Assembly (NCBI RefSeq): GCF_017565645.3
Contig: NZ_CP086136.1
Location: forward strand, 1-64,000
Direction of reading: 5' to 3'
Length of the DNA: 64,000 nucleotides
Origin: Bradyrhizobium barranii subsp. barranii
Lineage (GTDB): Bacteria > Pseudomonadota > Alphaproteobacteria > Rhizobiales > Xanthobacteraceae
Position numbers and translations under genes: made by a program. The notes under the pieces were generated by a model that worked only from the letters and a program-made list of their open reading frames with translations, did no database searches and was not told the origin of the DNA. The first letter of the stretch is position 1, and every line of letters starts with the position of its first letter. Below are positions 1 to 10,028 of this stretch, piece by piece.

Positions 1-1413
1 ATGAACACATCGGAACAGGATCGCTGGTCACGCGTGAAGAGCCGGCTGCGCTCGAACGTAGGCGAAGACGTCTACACGAGCTGGTTCGCCCGTATGGATC
101 TGGAAGGCGTGCAGGAGGAGAGCGTACGGCTCTCGGTGCCGACGCGCTTCCTGAAGAGCTGGATTCAGGCGCATTATGCCGAGCGCGTACTGTCGTGCTG
201 GCAGGCCGAGGCGCCGGAAGTGCATCGCATCGATCTCACCGTTCGCTCCGCGGTGCGCCCGGTCGTGCAGCAGAAGGAGACGCCTGCGCCGGTCGAAACA
301 CGCCGCGCGCCCGCGCCGGAACTGCGCTCGACGGCGACAGCGCCGGTCTCCGCAAATCATGACGCGCTCGGCGGCTCGCCGCTCGATCCGCGCCTGACCT
401 TTGCAAGCTTCGTCGTCGGCCGCTCCAACACGCTGGCGCATGCGGCGGCTCGTCAGGTCGCCGAAGGGCGTCGCGGCGACCCCGTCATGTTCAACCCGCT
501 CTACATCCATGCCGGTGTCGGCCTCGGCAAGACGCATCTGTTGCAGGCCGTGACCTGGGCCGGCAATTCCGGCAACGAGCGCAAGGTGCTGTATCTCACG
601 GCCGAAAAATTCATGTACGGCTTCGTCGCCGCGCTGAAGACGCAGACGGCGCTCGCCTTCAAGGAAGCGCTGCGCGGCATCGACGTGCTCGTGATCGACG
701 ACCTCCAGTTCCTGCAGGGCAAGTCGACCCAGGCCGAGTTCTGTCACACGCTGAACGCGCTGATCGATGCCGGCCGCCAGGTCGTGATCGCGGCCGACCG
801 TCCGCCGTCCGACCTCGAAAGCCTCGACGATCGCGTGCGCTCGCGTCTCGCCGGCGGTCTCGTGGTCGAGATGGGCTCGCTCGGCGAAGAACTGCGACAT
901 GGCATCCTGAAGTCGCGCGTCGCCGCGGCTCGCGCCCATCACGCCACCTTCGACGTGCCGGAGGAGGTGTTGCTCTATCTGGCGCGCACCATCACCCACA
1001 ACGGCCGCGACCTCGAAGGCGCGATCAACCGGCTTCTCGCGCATTCGAAGCTGAACAACCAGCCAGTGACGCTGGAGATGGCCGAGCGCGAGGTCCGCGA
1101 TCTGGTCCGGCCGCAGGAGCCGAAGCGGATCAAGATCGAGGACATCCAGCGCGTGGTGGCGCGGCAGTATAATGTCAGCCGTTCCGACCTCCTGTCCTCG
1201 CGCCGCACCGCCAACGTGGTCCGTCCGCGCCAGGTGGCGATGTATCTCGCCAAGACGCTGACCCTGCGCTCGCTGCCCGAGATCGGCCGCCGCTTCGGCG
1301 GGCGCGACCACACCACGGTGCTGCACGCCGTGCGCAAGATCGAGGCGCTGGTCAACAAGGACACGGCGCTGTCCGAGGAAGTCGAGTCGCTGAAGCGCCA
1401 GCTTCAGGAATAA
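1..1413 (+). CDS. dnaA: Chromosomal replication initiator protein DnaA
   Basis: DnaA binds DnaA boxes at the chromosomal origin, oligomerises with ATP and opens the duplex for helicase loading. The 470-residue protein has the normal layout: an N-terminal interaction domain (about 1-80), a Pro/Ala-rich linker (about 85-125), an AAA+ domain with Walker A GVGLGKTH at 172-179 and Walker B VLVIDD at 229-234, and a C-terminal DNA-binding domain with the DnaA signature [12 protein letters not shown] from 433. The ATG is base 1 of the window, so its promoter is not visible. dnaN follows in the same direction after a 280-bp gap. Identification is certain. Confidence 0.98.
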   Translation: MNTSEQDRWSRVKSRLRSNVGEDVYTSWFARMDLEGVQEESVRLSVPTRFLKSWIQAHYAERVLSCWQAEAPEVHRIDLTVRSAVRPVVQQKETPAPVETRRAPAPELRSTATAPVSANHDALGGSPLDPRLTFASFVVGRSNTLAHAAARQVAEGRRGDPVMFNPLYIHAGVGLGKTHLLQAVTWAGNSGNERKVLYLTAEKFMYGFVAALKTQTALAFKEALRGIDVLVIDDLQFLQGKSTQAEFCHTLNALIDAGRQVVIAADRPPSDLESLDDRVRSRLAGGLVVEMGSLGEELRHGILKSRVAAARAHHATFDVPEEVLLYLARTITHNGRDLEGAINRLLAHSKLNNQPVTLEMAEREVRDLVRPQEPKRIKIEDIQRVVARQYNVSRSDLLSSRRTANVVRPRQVAMYLAKTLTLRSLPEIGRRFGGRDHTTVLHAVRKIEALVNKDTALSEEVESLKRQLQE

Positions 1414-1437
1414 ACGCCTAAGGCTCCTGCCATTCTC

Positions 1438-1466
1438 CCGCCGCCCCGGCCATGCCTGGGCGGCGG
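1438..1466 (+). terminator. GC hairpin after dnaA
   Basis: A perfect 9-bp stem (CCGCCGCCC with GGGCGGCGG, 11-nt loop) starts 25 bp after the dnaA stop and is followed by a T-rich tract (TGTTCGTTTG). It reads like a rho-independent terminator with an imperfect U-tract and would partly separate dnaA from dnaN. Confidence 0.6.
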
Positions 1467-1693
1467 TGTTCGTTTGTCGGGACGGCCGCCCTCCTTTTGG
1501 GCTGTAAATCGTGGGGAACCACCCCGCAATCCCTTGAAACGGATGGCTTTCCGCGCCACCTTGCGCGACCCTGACGGCTTTGGTCATATCGGCTGGATGA
1601 TCCGGCTTTTCGGGGTCTTCGATGCCGTGGCGCGCGTCCCGCCGCCCGGCTTTTCCAACGTTGTGTTTCCTTGGGGATCGGGCGAGTAGTGCA

Positions 1694-2812
1694 ATGAAGG
1701 TTACGGTCGAACGCGCGCAACTCCTGAAATCGCTGGGTCATGTCCACCGCGTGGTCGAGCGCCGCAACACCATTCCGATCCTCGGCAACGTGCTGGTCCG
1801 CGCCGAGAACGCGAAATTGTCGCTGAAGGCGACTGACCTCGACCTCGAGGTGACGGAGACGCTCCCGGCCGAAACCGCGACCGCGGGCTCCACCACGGTG
1901 CCGGCGCACATGTTCTACGACATCGTGCGCAAGCTGCCTGACGGCTCGCAGATCGTGCTGGAGGCCGACGGCGACCGCGCCGTGCTGGCGATCCGCGCCG
2001 GCCGCTCGCGCTTCACGCTGCAGACCCTGCCGGAGAATGATTTCCCGGATCTTGCCGCCGGCGACATGTCGCACTCGTTCTCGCTCGCCGCCAAGGACGT
2101 CAAGCGGCTGATCGACCGCACCCAGTTCGCGATCTCGACCGAAGAGACGCGCTATTATCTCAACGGCATCTATCTGCACGCCGCGGGCACGGCCACGGCC
2201 GCCACCCTGCGCGGCGTTGCCACCGACGGCCACCGGCTCGCCCAGCTCGACCTGGTCCAGCCCAAGGGCGCCGACGGCATGCCCGGCGTGATCGTGCCTC
2301 GGAAAACCGTCGGCGAGGTGCAGCGCCTGATCGAGGACAACGAGGCCGAAGTCACGATCGAGCTGTCGCAGGCAAAGATCCGCTTCACCATCGGCAATGT
2401 GGTGCTGACCTCGAAGCTGATCGACGGCACCTTCCCCGACTATGGCCGCGTGATCCCGCAGGGCAACGACAAGGAACTCGTCGTCGACAAGAAGGATTTC
2501 GAGAACGCGGTCGACCGCGTCTCCACCATCTCCAGCGAGCGCGGCCGCGCCGTGAAGCTCTCGCTGTCGCCGGGCAAGCTGGTGCTATCGGTCACCAACC
2601 CGGATTCCGGCAGCGCGACCGAAGAGCTCGAAGTCGAATACGCCTCCGACGCCCTCGATATCGGCTTCAACTCGCGCTACCTCCTCGACATCGCCGCCCA
2701 GATCGAAGGCGACGTCGCCACGCTGAAGCTCGCCGACCCCGGCTCGCCGACGCTGGTGCAGGACAAGGACGACAAGAGCGCGCTCTACGTGCTGATGCCG
2801 ATGCGGGTGTGA
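1694..2812 (+). CDS. dnaN: DNA polymerase III subunit beta (sliding clamp)
   Basis: The beta clamp encircles DNA and tethers Pol III and other enzymes. The product is 372 residues, the normal length, and opens MKVTVERAQLLKSLGHVHRV as alphaproteobacterial clamps do; it ends in the typical YVLMPMRV tail. The frame is open from 1622, but the ATG at 1694 matches the conserved N-terminus and follows a G-rich stretch, so the upstream extension is not coding. It sits between dnaA and recF, the classic order. Nothing in the sequence is unusual. Confidence 0.97.
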   Translation: MKVTVERAQLLKSLGHVHRVVERRNTIPILGNVLVRAENAKLSLKATDLDLEVTETLPAETATAGSTTVPAHMFYDIVRKLPDGSQIVLEADGDRAVLAIRAGRSRFTLQTLPENDFPDLAAGDMSHSFSLAAKDVKRLIDRTQFAISTEETRYYLNGIYLHAAGTATAATLRGVATDGHRLAQLDLVQPKGADGMPGVIVPRKTVGEVQRLIEDNEAEVTIELSQAKIRFTIGNVVLTSKLIDGTFPDYGRVIPQGNDKELVVDKKDFENAVDRVSTISSERGRAVKLSLSPGKLVLSVTNPDSGSATEELEVEYASDALDIGFNSRYLLDIAAQIEGDVATLKLADPGSPTLVQDKDDKSALYVLMPMRV

Positions 2813-2845
2813 GGCCTACCGGCCTCCTTCGCATTGACTACATGC

Positions 2846-2913
2846 GTCATGGCCGGGCTTGTCCCGGCCATCCACGTCTTGGGAGCCTGAGAACGTGGGT
2901 GCCCGGCAATGAC
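2846..2913. repeat. Palindromic intergenic repeat (GTCATGSCCGGGCTTG type)
   Basis: This stretch starts GTCATGGCCGGGCTTG, ends GGGTGCCCGGCAATGAC and is an imperfect palindrome. Related copies lie at 13837-13867, 18073-18193 and 46956-47043. It ends only 8 bp before the recF ATG, so the recF leader is largely repeat DNA. Confidence 0.7.
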
Positions 2914-2921
2914 AGAGTGAT

Positions 2922-4058
2922 ATGACCCCCTCCCGCATTCAACGCCTGACGCTGACGCATTTTCGCAATTACCGGGCGGCGGGGCTCGAGACGGCGGCTG
3001 ACATGGTGGCGCTGGTCGGGCCGAACGGGGCCGGCAAGACCAATTGCATCGAGGCGATCTCGTTCCTGTCGCCGGGCCGCGGCTTGCGGCGCGCCACGCT
3101 GGAAGATGTCGCCGACAACCAGGGCGACGGCTCCTGGGCGGTGTCGGCGCAGGTCGAGGGTGCGCTGGGGCTCGCTACGCTCGGCACCGGCATCGACGCG
3201 CCGCGCCCCGACAGCACGATCAGCCGGCGCTGCCGCATCGACCGCGAGCCGGTGAATTCGGCCACCGCCTTCGGCGACCATATCCGCATGGTGTGGCTGA
3301 CGCCGGCGATGGACGGGCTGTTCATGGGCGCGGCCTCCGAGCGGCGGCGCTTCTTCGACCGCCTGGTGCTGGCGATCGACAGCGAGCATTCCAGCCGCAT
3401 CTCGGCGCTCGAACGCTCGTTGCGTTCGCGCAACCGCCTGCTCGAGACGCGCAATTACGACGACCATTGGTGTGACGCGATCGAGCGCGAGACCGCAGAG
3501 CTTGCGGTCGCGGTCGCCGCAACGCGCGGCCAGACCGCAGCGCGCCTCACCGGCATGCTCAACGCCCGCGCGCAGGAATCCGCGTTTCCGTCCGCTCAAA
3601 TCGCGCTGGACGGCTGGATGGAGAACGCGCTGCTCACGGAGACCGCGACGTCGGTCGAGGACCGCTACCGCCAGATCCTGCGCGACAACCGCCCGCGCGA
3701 TGCCATCGCCGGCCGCACCACCGACGGCCCGCACCTCACCGATCTCCAGGTGATCTATGCGCCGAAGAGCATGCCGGCGCGCGATGCCTCGACCGGCGAG
3801 CAGAAGGCGCTGCTGATTGGCCTCGTGCTGGCGCATGCAAGCCTGGTCGCCGAGATGACCGGCATCGTGCCGCTGCTGCTGCTCGACGAGGTCGTCGCGC
3901 ATCTCGATCCGAACCGGCGCGCGGCGCTGTTCGAGGAGCTGCGCAAGCTCGGCGCGCAGGTGTGGCTGACCGGCGCCGACCCCGCCGCCTTTGCCGACAT
4001 TGGCGTAGGCGGCGATGTCTTTGACGTCGAGAGCGGACGTGTCTCCGCACGGCGCTAG
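2922..4058 (+). CDS. recF: DNA replication/repair protein RecF
   Basis: RecF is an SMC-like ATPase that loads RecA at ssDNA gaps with RecO and RecR. The 378-residue product has Walker A GPNGAGKT at 33-40, an ABC-type signature STGEQKALLIG near 288-298 and Walker B LLLLDEVVAHLD near 320, in the expected order. It lies downstream of dnaN in the usual dnaA-dnaN-recF order. In many bacteria gyrB follows directly; here about 7.3 kb of other genes intervene. The ATG has only a weak ribosome-binding site (AGAGTGA) because a palindromic repeat abuts it. Confidence 0.96.
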   Translation: MTPSRIQRLTLTHFRNYRAAGLETAADMVALVGPNGAGKTNCIEAISFLSPGRGLRRATLEDVADNQGDGSWAVSAQVEGALGLATLGTGIDAPRPDSTISRRCRIDREPVNSATAFGDHIRMVWLTPAMDGLFMGAASERRRFFDRLVLAIDSEHSSRISALERSLRSRNRLLETRNYDDHWCDAIERETAELAVAVAATRGQTAARLTGMLNARAQESAFPSAQIALDGWMENALLTETATSVEDRYRQILRDNRPRDAIAGRTTDGPHLTDLQVIYAPKSMPARDASTGEQKALLIGLVLAHASLVAEMTGIVPLLLLDEVVAHLDPNRRAALFEELRKLGAQVWLTGADPAAFADIGVGGDVFDVESGRVSARR

Positions 4059-4177
4059 ACCGCGCCGTTGAACCCGGCCGTTTGTAATCGCGACTAGCCT
4101 TTGAGGCCGCGGCGATGCCTGTCACGGCCTTCGCCAGCGCGCAAATGACGTCACGCGCGAAAACCCTGGAGAATGAG

Positions 4178-4921
4178 ATGCGGACGGTAAGGACCGGGGC
4201 GCGAGTCCCGGCTCAATGGCTGGCCTTTGCGTGCGGCCTCCTCTTGCTCGCGGTCTGCATGCTCGCAGCAAGCGCCAGCGCCTGGGTGCCGCATCTGTCG
4301 CCGCTGTTCGCGTCGGCGCTCACGCCGGACCCCGCTGCCAAGCTGCCCGCGCCCACCCGCTACAGCTACCGAGGAACGCACACCACCGTCGTCAAGGGCG
4401 TTGAAACGCCGCTCCGCACAAGGCTGGAGGCCACCGTGCCCGCCGAGCTCGGCGACGTCCTCGCCTTCTACCGCACCGAGCTCAGCAAGCTCGGCTGGCA
4501 GGAGCAGCGCGATGGCGCGGTGGTCTCCGCCGATCACGTCAAGCTCGCCTTCGCCTCCCCGCTCGGACCTGGCATGCTGGCGCTCGACCGCAAAGACGCC
4601 AGCACCGCCGTCAATCTCGTGCAGAAGAATGCATCTGTCGCGGCCAATGCGAACGTGATGCCCGAGCCCGGCCAGGCGAAGCTGGTGTTCTCCAATATCA
4701 GCGAAACGGAAGCCACGCTCACGATCAACGACCGGACCATCAGGCACGCCGCCGGCGCCTACGCGGTTTCGCTGGATCTGCAGCCCGGCAGATATTCCTA
4801 CGAGGTGAGCGTGCCGGGCCATCCAGCCACGACGAACATCCTCAACTTCGCCGCCGGCGATACCTGGGAGCTTACGGTCGGGCGCGACGGAGAGGCATGG
4901 TCGCCGCTCCTGCTGTATTGA
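4178..4921 (+). CDS. Exported protein of an unrecognised family, paralogue 1
   Basis: I do not recognise this family. The 247-residue product has a basic N-terminus and a hydrophobic segment (about 16-38), consistent with a signal peptide or anchor. It then has one module centred on VLAFYRTELSKLGWQEQ (Phe at residue 97) with a following Leu-rich beta pattern, and a C-terminal segment with a PGRYSYEVSVPG core that resembles a PEGA-like beta fold. The ATG at 4178 was chosen because GGAGA lies just upstream and the N-terminus aligns with the paralogues at 5028 and 10355 (VPAxW, ACGL). It is exactly as long as the copy at 10355-11098. Function unknown; envelope location is inferred. Confidence 0.8.
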   Translation: MRTVRTGARVPAQWLAFACGLLLLAVCMLAASASAWVPHLSPLFASALTPDPAAKLPAPTRYSYRGTHTTVVKGVETPLRTRLEATVPAELGDVLAFYRTELSKLGWQEQRDGAVVSADHVKLAFASPLGPGMLALDRKDASTAVNLVQKNASVAANANVMPEPGQAKLVFSNISETEATLTINDRTIRHAAGAYAVSLDLQPGRYSYEVSVPGHPATTNILNFAAGDTWELTVGRDGEAWSPLLLY

Positions 4922-5027
4922 ACCTCCCGGGTTTCTGCCGCGACTTCTCGTCTGAGGCCGCGCCGACGGTGTCGCAGCCTGCAAATGCGCACGCCTGAGC
5001 CGTGCGCAATATCCTGGAGACGTGACG

Positions 5028-7196
5028 ATGTCGATGATCCCGCGCGGGACGCCAGTCCCGGCACGATGGCAGCTGCTTGCCTGCGGCCTTGTCCTGATGG
5101 CGAGCTGCTCGATCGCGGCCGCCGCCGACGGAGGCATCGTCGACGTCCATGCGCTGCCGCAGCTCGAGGGCGCGGTGGAAGACACCTCGCGCCCCGATCC
5201 CTACCGCGTCGAATACCGCATGCCGACGCCGGAAGCCGTGACATCGCCGGCGGTGAAGAAACTCCTGAGCGCTGACGGCTGGGTGCCCTATGTCAGGCCG
5301 CTGGAGGAGAAGAGCACCACGCTGAACTTCAAGAAGGGACGGCAGGGCCTTTCCGTTCACTTCACGCAGGCCCTCGGCCGGCCCGATCAATCCGTGGTCT
5401 ACTACACGACCGACCGGATCTACGGGAACGTGCCGTTTCCGGACGGCGCGAGCGACATCATGTTCGACGGGACCCGGCCCTATCTCGGCTGCATCGCGCC
5501 CAGCGCGCTCGATGCGACGTCGGATTTCTACGCCAGCCAGATGGCTGCGATCGGCTGGCAGAAACTCACGCCGGAAACCGCCGCGCGCTGGACGACCAGC
5601 CTCGATGAAACCGTTCCCAACGGCCTGCGCGCCTTCTACGCGCACCCCGACAGCAAGGACACCGGCTTCTACCAGCAGAAGCCCGTCATGCTGACACTGA
5701 CGCGCCGCGACGACGGCCGCACCAATGTCGATATCCGCGTCGCGCCCTTCGCCCTGCCCAGCGAGCTCAAGGCCGATGGCGATCTGGCCGGCCTGCCGCG
5801 GCCGAACCCGACCAAGACGGCCAGGGGCCTCGGCAGCGCAAGCTCCAACAAGCGCGAGATGTCGGCCGCCGCGATGGCCGAGCTGCCCGCCGTGCTGGCC
5901 TTCTATCACCGCGAGCTCGCCGCGCGCGGCTGGCAGGAGGATGGCAGCGCGCCGCTCGCGCCCGACGACGAGGTCGCGATCAAGATCTCCAACGCCGAGG
6001 AAACCGGCGTGCTGCGGCTCGGCCGCAAATACGATTTCACCATGGTCAGCCTGACCGCACAGGTGAAGGACTCCGCGCTTGCCGCCCGCGCCAAGGCGAA
6101 GAAGGAGGCCGACGACAAGTTCTTCAGCGATGCCGCAGCAGCCGCACAGAAGATGATCGCCGCCGACGAGGCCCGCCGCAAGGTGCAGGCCGCCGGACTG
6201 TCCGATGCGCCGCTCAATGCGCTCGCCGACAGCAAGACGCCGGTGCCGCTGCCCGAGACCGCCGAAGGCGTGACGTTCGAAGGCGGCGACGGCCGGCTCG
6301 AATTCTCTTCCACGTCGAGCGTGAAGGCTCTCGGCAGCTTCTACCGCGCATCGTTGAAGAACGCGGGCTGGAAAGAGCAGCCCTCCGTCATCAACCAGCC
6401 CAACATGGCGGTGATGGAATTCTCCAAGGCCGGCAAGTCGATCTCGATGACCGTGATGCAGATGGGCCCGAAGGTGAATGTCAGCGCCAACGGATCCGGC
6501 CTGGTCGTGGCTGCGGCGAAGCCGGTTGCGACCAAATCGGCAGAAGCAAAGCCGATCCAAGCAAAATCGACCGAGCCGCTGAAGCCCGATCCCGATTCCG
6601 CCCTGCCGGTGCCGACGCAGCGCAGCTCGAGCGGGATCAGCTCGACGAAATTCCCCGGCAGCGACCAGTCGTTCCGCAAGGAGCTTGAAGCCAGCATTCC
6701 GGCTGAGCTCTCAGATGTCCTCGCCTTCTATCGCGCAGAGCTCACCAAGCGCGGCTGGCAGGAAAAGACTGACGGCGCGACTGTCACCGCCGATCGGGCG
6801 GAGCTGGCGTTCACCTCGCCGGAGGGTCCGGCCATGCTGAAGCTCGGCCGCGCCAGGGAGGAGACAACGGTCAGCCTGGTGCAGCGGAATCCGCAGGCAG
6901 CGGCCATGGCCGACATCATGCCCAAGGCGGGCCAGGCCAGGCTGATGCTCGGCAATATCGGGCCGAAGGAGGCGTCGCTGACGATCAACAAGCAGACCAT
7001 CAAGATCGCGGCCGGGGCCGGCGGCCCGCAATCGCCGAAAGGCCCGATGCTCGACCTGCCGCCCGGCAAGTACCAGTATGCGCTGCGCCTACCCGGGCAG
7101 CCCACTCGCAACGAGACCCTGACCGTAGCCGCCGGCGACGCCTGGGGCCTCCTGGTGGGGCCAAGCGGCGACGTGCTTCCGCTGCAGATGTATTGA
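5028..7196 (+). CDS. Large exported multi-repeat protein, paralogue 2
   Basis: This 722-residue protein belongs to the same family as 4178-4921 and 10355-11098. The N-terminus is a signal peptide (PARWQLLACGLVLMASC, then AAAADGG); the Cys could be a non-standard lipobox. It holds four divergent copies of the FYR-x(6-7)-GW module, with the Phe at about residues 167, 292, 438 and 567, and a Lys/Ala-rich helical stretch near 345-390. The last about 200 residues correspond to a whole paralogue 1 or 3, ending in LDLPPGKYQYALRLPGQP. A GTG at 5022 is also in frame, but the ATG at 5028 lies 7 nt after GGAGA, as in the paralogues. The last 186 bp recur at 10029-10215. Function unknown. Confidence 0.8.
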   Translation: MSMIPRGTPVPARWQLLACGLVLMASCSIAAAADGGIVDVHALPQLEGAVEDTSRPDPYRVEYRMPTPEAVTSPAVKKLLSADGWVPYVRPLEEKSTTLNFKKGRQGLSVHFTQALGRPDQSVVYYTTDRIYGNVPFPDGASDIMFDGTRPYLGCIAPSALDATSDFYASQMAAIGWQKLTPETAARWTTSLDETVPNGLRAFYAHPDSKDTGFYQQKPVMLTLTRRDDGRTNVDIRVAPFALPSELKADGDLAGLPRPNPTKTARGLGSASSNKREMSAAAMAELPAVLAFYHRELAARGWQEDGSAPLAPDDEVAIKISNAEETGVLRLGRKYDFTMVSLTAQVKDSALAARAKAKKEADDKFFSDAAAAAQKMIAADEARRKVQAAGLSDAPLNALADSKTPVPLPETAEGVTFEGGDGRLEFSSTSSVKALGSFYRASLKNAGWKEQPSVINQPNMAVMEFSKAGKSISMTVMQMGPKVNVSANGSGLVVAAAKPVATKSAEAKPIQAKSTEPLKPDPDSALPVPTQRSSSGISSTKFPGSDQSFRKELEASIPAELSDVLAFYRAELTKRGWQEKTDGATVTADRAELAFTSPEGPAMLKLGRAREETTVSLVQRNPQAAAMADIMPKAGQARLMLGNIGPKEASLTINKQTIKIAAGAGGPQSPKGPMLDLPPGKYQYALRLPGQPTRNETLTVAAGDAWGLLVGPSGDVLPLQMY
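7011..7196 (+). repeat. Direct repeat copy A (3' end of paralogue 2)
   Basis: These 186 bp encode the C-terminus of the 5028-7196 protein and recur at 10029-10215 in the same orientation. I count about a dozen differences, including one inserted base. The pair brackets the arylsulfatase gene. Confidence 0.85.
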
Positions 7197-7339
7197 GGTG
7201 CGACGAAGCAGGTGCGCCCACGCGCAGCCGGCGTTTCGGACCCGTGGGCGGAAAGTTGATCTAAATCAACAGAGCGTTGCGGCATTGCGGCCCGAATAGG
7301 CGTCAACAGGGTTCTGACGTCTCCAAGAGGGAGCTTGCA

Positions 7340-9880
7340 ATGAACCGTACCCGTCACGTTGACGATAGCTCAAGGCCAGAAAGTCGCTTACTAAACCACC
7401 GCAACTTGCTGCTTTGCGGCACCGCACTGACGGTCGCTTTTTGGCTGTGCGCGCTGGAGACGACCAGCCTCGCGCAGCAAACCACCGGCACGCCGGGTTC
7501 GCCGAGCGCCACGACAACCATCGATGGCAAGCAGCTTCCGCCTGAACCTCCGAAGTTCGAAGGCGTGATCAAGGAAGATGCCACGGACTCCAAGCCATAC
7601 TGGCCACCGTCCGTTGTGCCGCCCAAAGGCGCGCCGAACGTGCTGCTGATCATGACCGACGACCAGGGTTATGGCGTGACCGGCACCTTCGGTGGGGTGG
7701 TCCCGACCCCGAACATGGATCGCATCGCCAAGGCGGGCCTGCGTTACACGCAGTTTCACTCGACAGCGCTCTGCTCGCCGACGCGGGCAGCGCTGATCAC
7801 CGGCCGCAACCACCACTCGGTGGGGTTTGGCGTGATCGGTGAAATGTCCACCGGCTTTCCCGGCTACGATTCCGTCATCGGCCCCGACAGTGCAACGGTC
7901 GGGACTATCCTTCGGGACAATGGATTTGCCACCTCATGGTTCGGCAAGAACCACAACACCCCGACCTATCTGTACAGCTCGGCCGGGCCGTTCGACCAAT
8001 GGCCAATCGGCATGGGATTTCAGTATTTTTATGGGTTCATGGGCGGCGAGACCGACCAGTGGACGCCTTACCTTTTCCGCAACACGAGCCAGGTTTTTCC
8101 ATGGGTCGGCAAGACCGGCTACAACCTCATCACCGACATGGCGGATGACGCCATCAACTACATGAACGGACTGAACGCGGCGGCGCCCGAGAAGCCGTTC
8201 TTCGTCTACTACGTGCCCGGCGGCACCCATTCGCCACATCAGCCGAAGAAGGAATGGAGCGAGAAGTTCAAGGGCAAGTTCGACATGGGTTGGGAGAAGC
8301 TGCGCGAGCAGATCTTCGCCAACCAGAAGAAGCTCGGGGTTATCCCGGCGAACACCCAGCTCACCGCCTGGCCGGATACGCTGCCGAAGTGGGACTCGCT
8401 CTCGTTCATCCAGAAGAAATTGTACGCGCGCGAAGCCGAGGTGTTTGCCGGCTATGCGGCGTATACCGACTACGAAATCGGCCGCGTCATCCAGGCGGTC
8501 GAGGACATGGGCAAACTCGACAACACGCTGATCATCTACATCAGCGGCGACAATGGCACCAGCGCCGAAGGAACGCTCGAGGGCACTCCGAACCAGATGA
8601 CCGCCTACAACGGCATTCTGAAACTGCCCGAAACCGAGCTGATGCTGCACTACGAGGATTGGGGCTCCGACAAGACCTACCCGCATATGTCGGTGGCGTG
8701 GTCGTGGGCCTTCGACACCCCGTTCAAATGGACCAAGCAGGTGGCATCGCACTTCGGCGGCACCCGGCAAGGCATGGCCATCTCATGGCCCGGCCACATC
8801 AAGGACGTCGGCGGCATCCGCAGCCAATTCCATCACATGATCGACATCGTGCCGACGATTCTGGAAGCCACAGGCATTCAGGCTCCCGACACCGTCAATG
8901 GAATCAAGCAAAGGCCCATCGAGGGCGTCAGCATGGCCTATACGTTCGACCAGGCTAACGCCAACGCGCCGTCAAAGCGCGACACGCAGTATTTCGAGAT
9001 GTTCGCGAACCGCGGCATCTATCACGATGGTTGGTATGCATGTACGACGCCGCCTGCGCCTCCCTGGCTTCTGGGCACCGCCAAGCTGCCGGGGATCAAT
9101 GAATACAAGTGGGAGCTTTACAACATCGCCGAGGATTACTCGCAGGCCAATGACCTCGCAGCCAAGAATCCCGACAAGCTCAGGGAGTTGCAAGCGTTGT
9201 TCCTGTCGGAGGCGGCGAAATACCAGGTCTTTCCGCTGGACAACTCGGTCCTGCCCCGCATTGTGACACCGCGCCCAAGCGCGACCGCCGGACGAACCGT
9301 TTTCACATATTCTGGTGAGAACGCTGGCATCCCTGACGCTAACGCTCCGAGCCTTCTCAATAAGGATTACACGATCACGGCCGAGGTTACCGTTCCTAAA
9401 GGCGGCGCGGAAGGAATGATCGCAACTCTAGGCGGTCGCTTTGGCGGATACGCCCTCTACCTGCTCAAAGGCAAGCCGGTCTTCGTATACAACTTGCTCG
9501 ATCTGGAACGGTACCGCTGGGAAGGCGGCATTGGCGGTCGCGACTTGTTTACCGATGCGCTCAAGCCGGGCAAGCACACCATTGTATTCGACTTCAAGTA
9601 CAACGGACCCGGCCCGGGCAAGGGTGGCACCGGCGTACTGACGGCCGATGGCAAGCTGGTGGCCGCAAAGACGATCCCGCACACGATTCCGTTTCTTATG
9701 GCCATCGACGAAACGTTTGACATCGGCAGCGACACCCGCACGACGGTGGACGACAGCTATAAGCTGCCCTTCCGTTTCACCGGCAAGATCGACAAGCTGA
9801 CCTTCAAGCTTGGCGCAACGCAGATGACGGAGGATGAGCAAAAGGTCATTCGACACGCACTTGAAAGAGCGAGGGACTGA
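7340..9880 (+). CDS. Arylsulfatase (Cys-type, exported)
   Basis: Sulfatases hydrolyse sulfate esters using a formylglycine made from a Cys or Ser. The 846-residue product has an N-terminal hydrophobic stretch ending near SLAQQ (Sec signal, periplasm inferred), the metal-binding LLIMTDDQGYG (Asp107, Asp108), and the sulfatase signature CSPTRAALITGR with Cys145 as the residue to be modified. A further metal-site segment is ISGDNGTS. After the catalytic domain, about the last 200 residues form a beta-rich domain resembling those of large AtsA-like enzymes. Translation starts at the ATG at 7340, preceded by AGAGGGAG. It lies alone between two copies of a direct repeat. No sulfatase-maturing enzyme or sulfate transporter is adjacent; the substrate cannot be told. 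Confidence 0.92.
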   Translation: MNRTRHVDDSSRPESRLLNHRNLLLCGTALTVAFWLCALETTSLAQQTTGTPGSPSATTTIDGKQLPPEPPKFEGVIKEDATDSKPYWPPSVVPPKGAPNVLLIMTDDQGYGVTGTFGGVVPTPNMDRIAKAGLRYTQFHSTALCSPTRAALITGRNHHSVGFGVIGEMSTGFPGYDSVIGPDSATVGTILRDNGFATSWFGKNHNTPTYLYSSAGPFDQWPIGMGFQYFYGFMGGETDQWTPYLFRNTSQVFPWVGKTGYNLITDMADDAINYMNGLNAAAPEKPFFVYYVPGGTHSPHQPKKEWSEKFKGKFDMGWEKLREQIFANQKKLGVIPANTQLTAWPDTLPKWDSLSFIQKKLYAREAEVFAGYAAYTDYEIGRVIQAVEDMGKLDNTLIIYISGDNGTSAEGTLEGTPNQMTAYNGILKLPETELMLHYEDWGSDKTYPHMSVAWSWAFDTPFKWTKQVASHFGGTRQGMAISWPGHIKDVGGIRSQFHHMIDIVPTILEATGIQAPDTVNGIKQRPIEGVSMAYTFDQANANAPSKRDTQYFEMFANRGIYHDGWYACTTPPAPPWLLGTAKLPGINEYKWELYNIAEDYSQANDLAAKNPDKLRELQALFLSEAAKYQVFPLDNSVLPRIVTPRPSATAGRTVFTYSGENAGIPDANAPSLLNKDYTITAEVTVPKGGAEGMIATLGGRFGGYALYLLKGKPVFVYNLLDLERYRWEGGIGGRDLFTDALKPGKHTIVFDFKYNGPGPGKGGTGVLTADGKLVAAKTIPHTIPFLMAIDETFDIGSDTRTTVDDSYKLPFRFTGKIDKLTFKLGATQMTEDEQKVIRHALERARD

Positions 9881-10028
9881 GCGCGACAAGTCGTGGCCAA
9901 TGCCACGACTCATCCTTCTTCGCTAGGAAATCGTTCGGCGGATCCGCTTCGAAAGCCTGCGCGAAATATCATCGCGTATAGAAGGGAGTGCCGGCAGTGG
10001 ATCCTTCATTTGGCGCGCTGGATGCGTT

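Noticed and set aside
1414..1693. Chromosomal origin between dnaA and dnaN
   Set aside because: No cluster of DnaA boxes (TTATCCACA-like) or AT-rich unwinding element was seen. In many alphaproteobacteria the origin lies elsewhere, near hemE.
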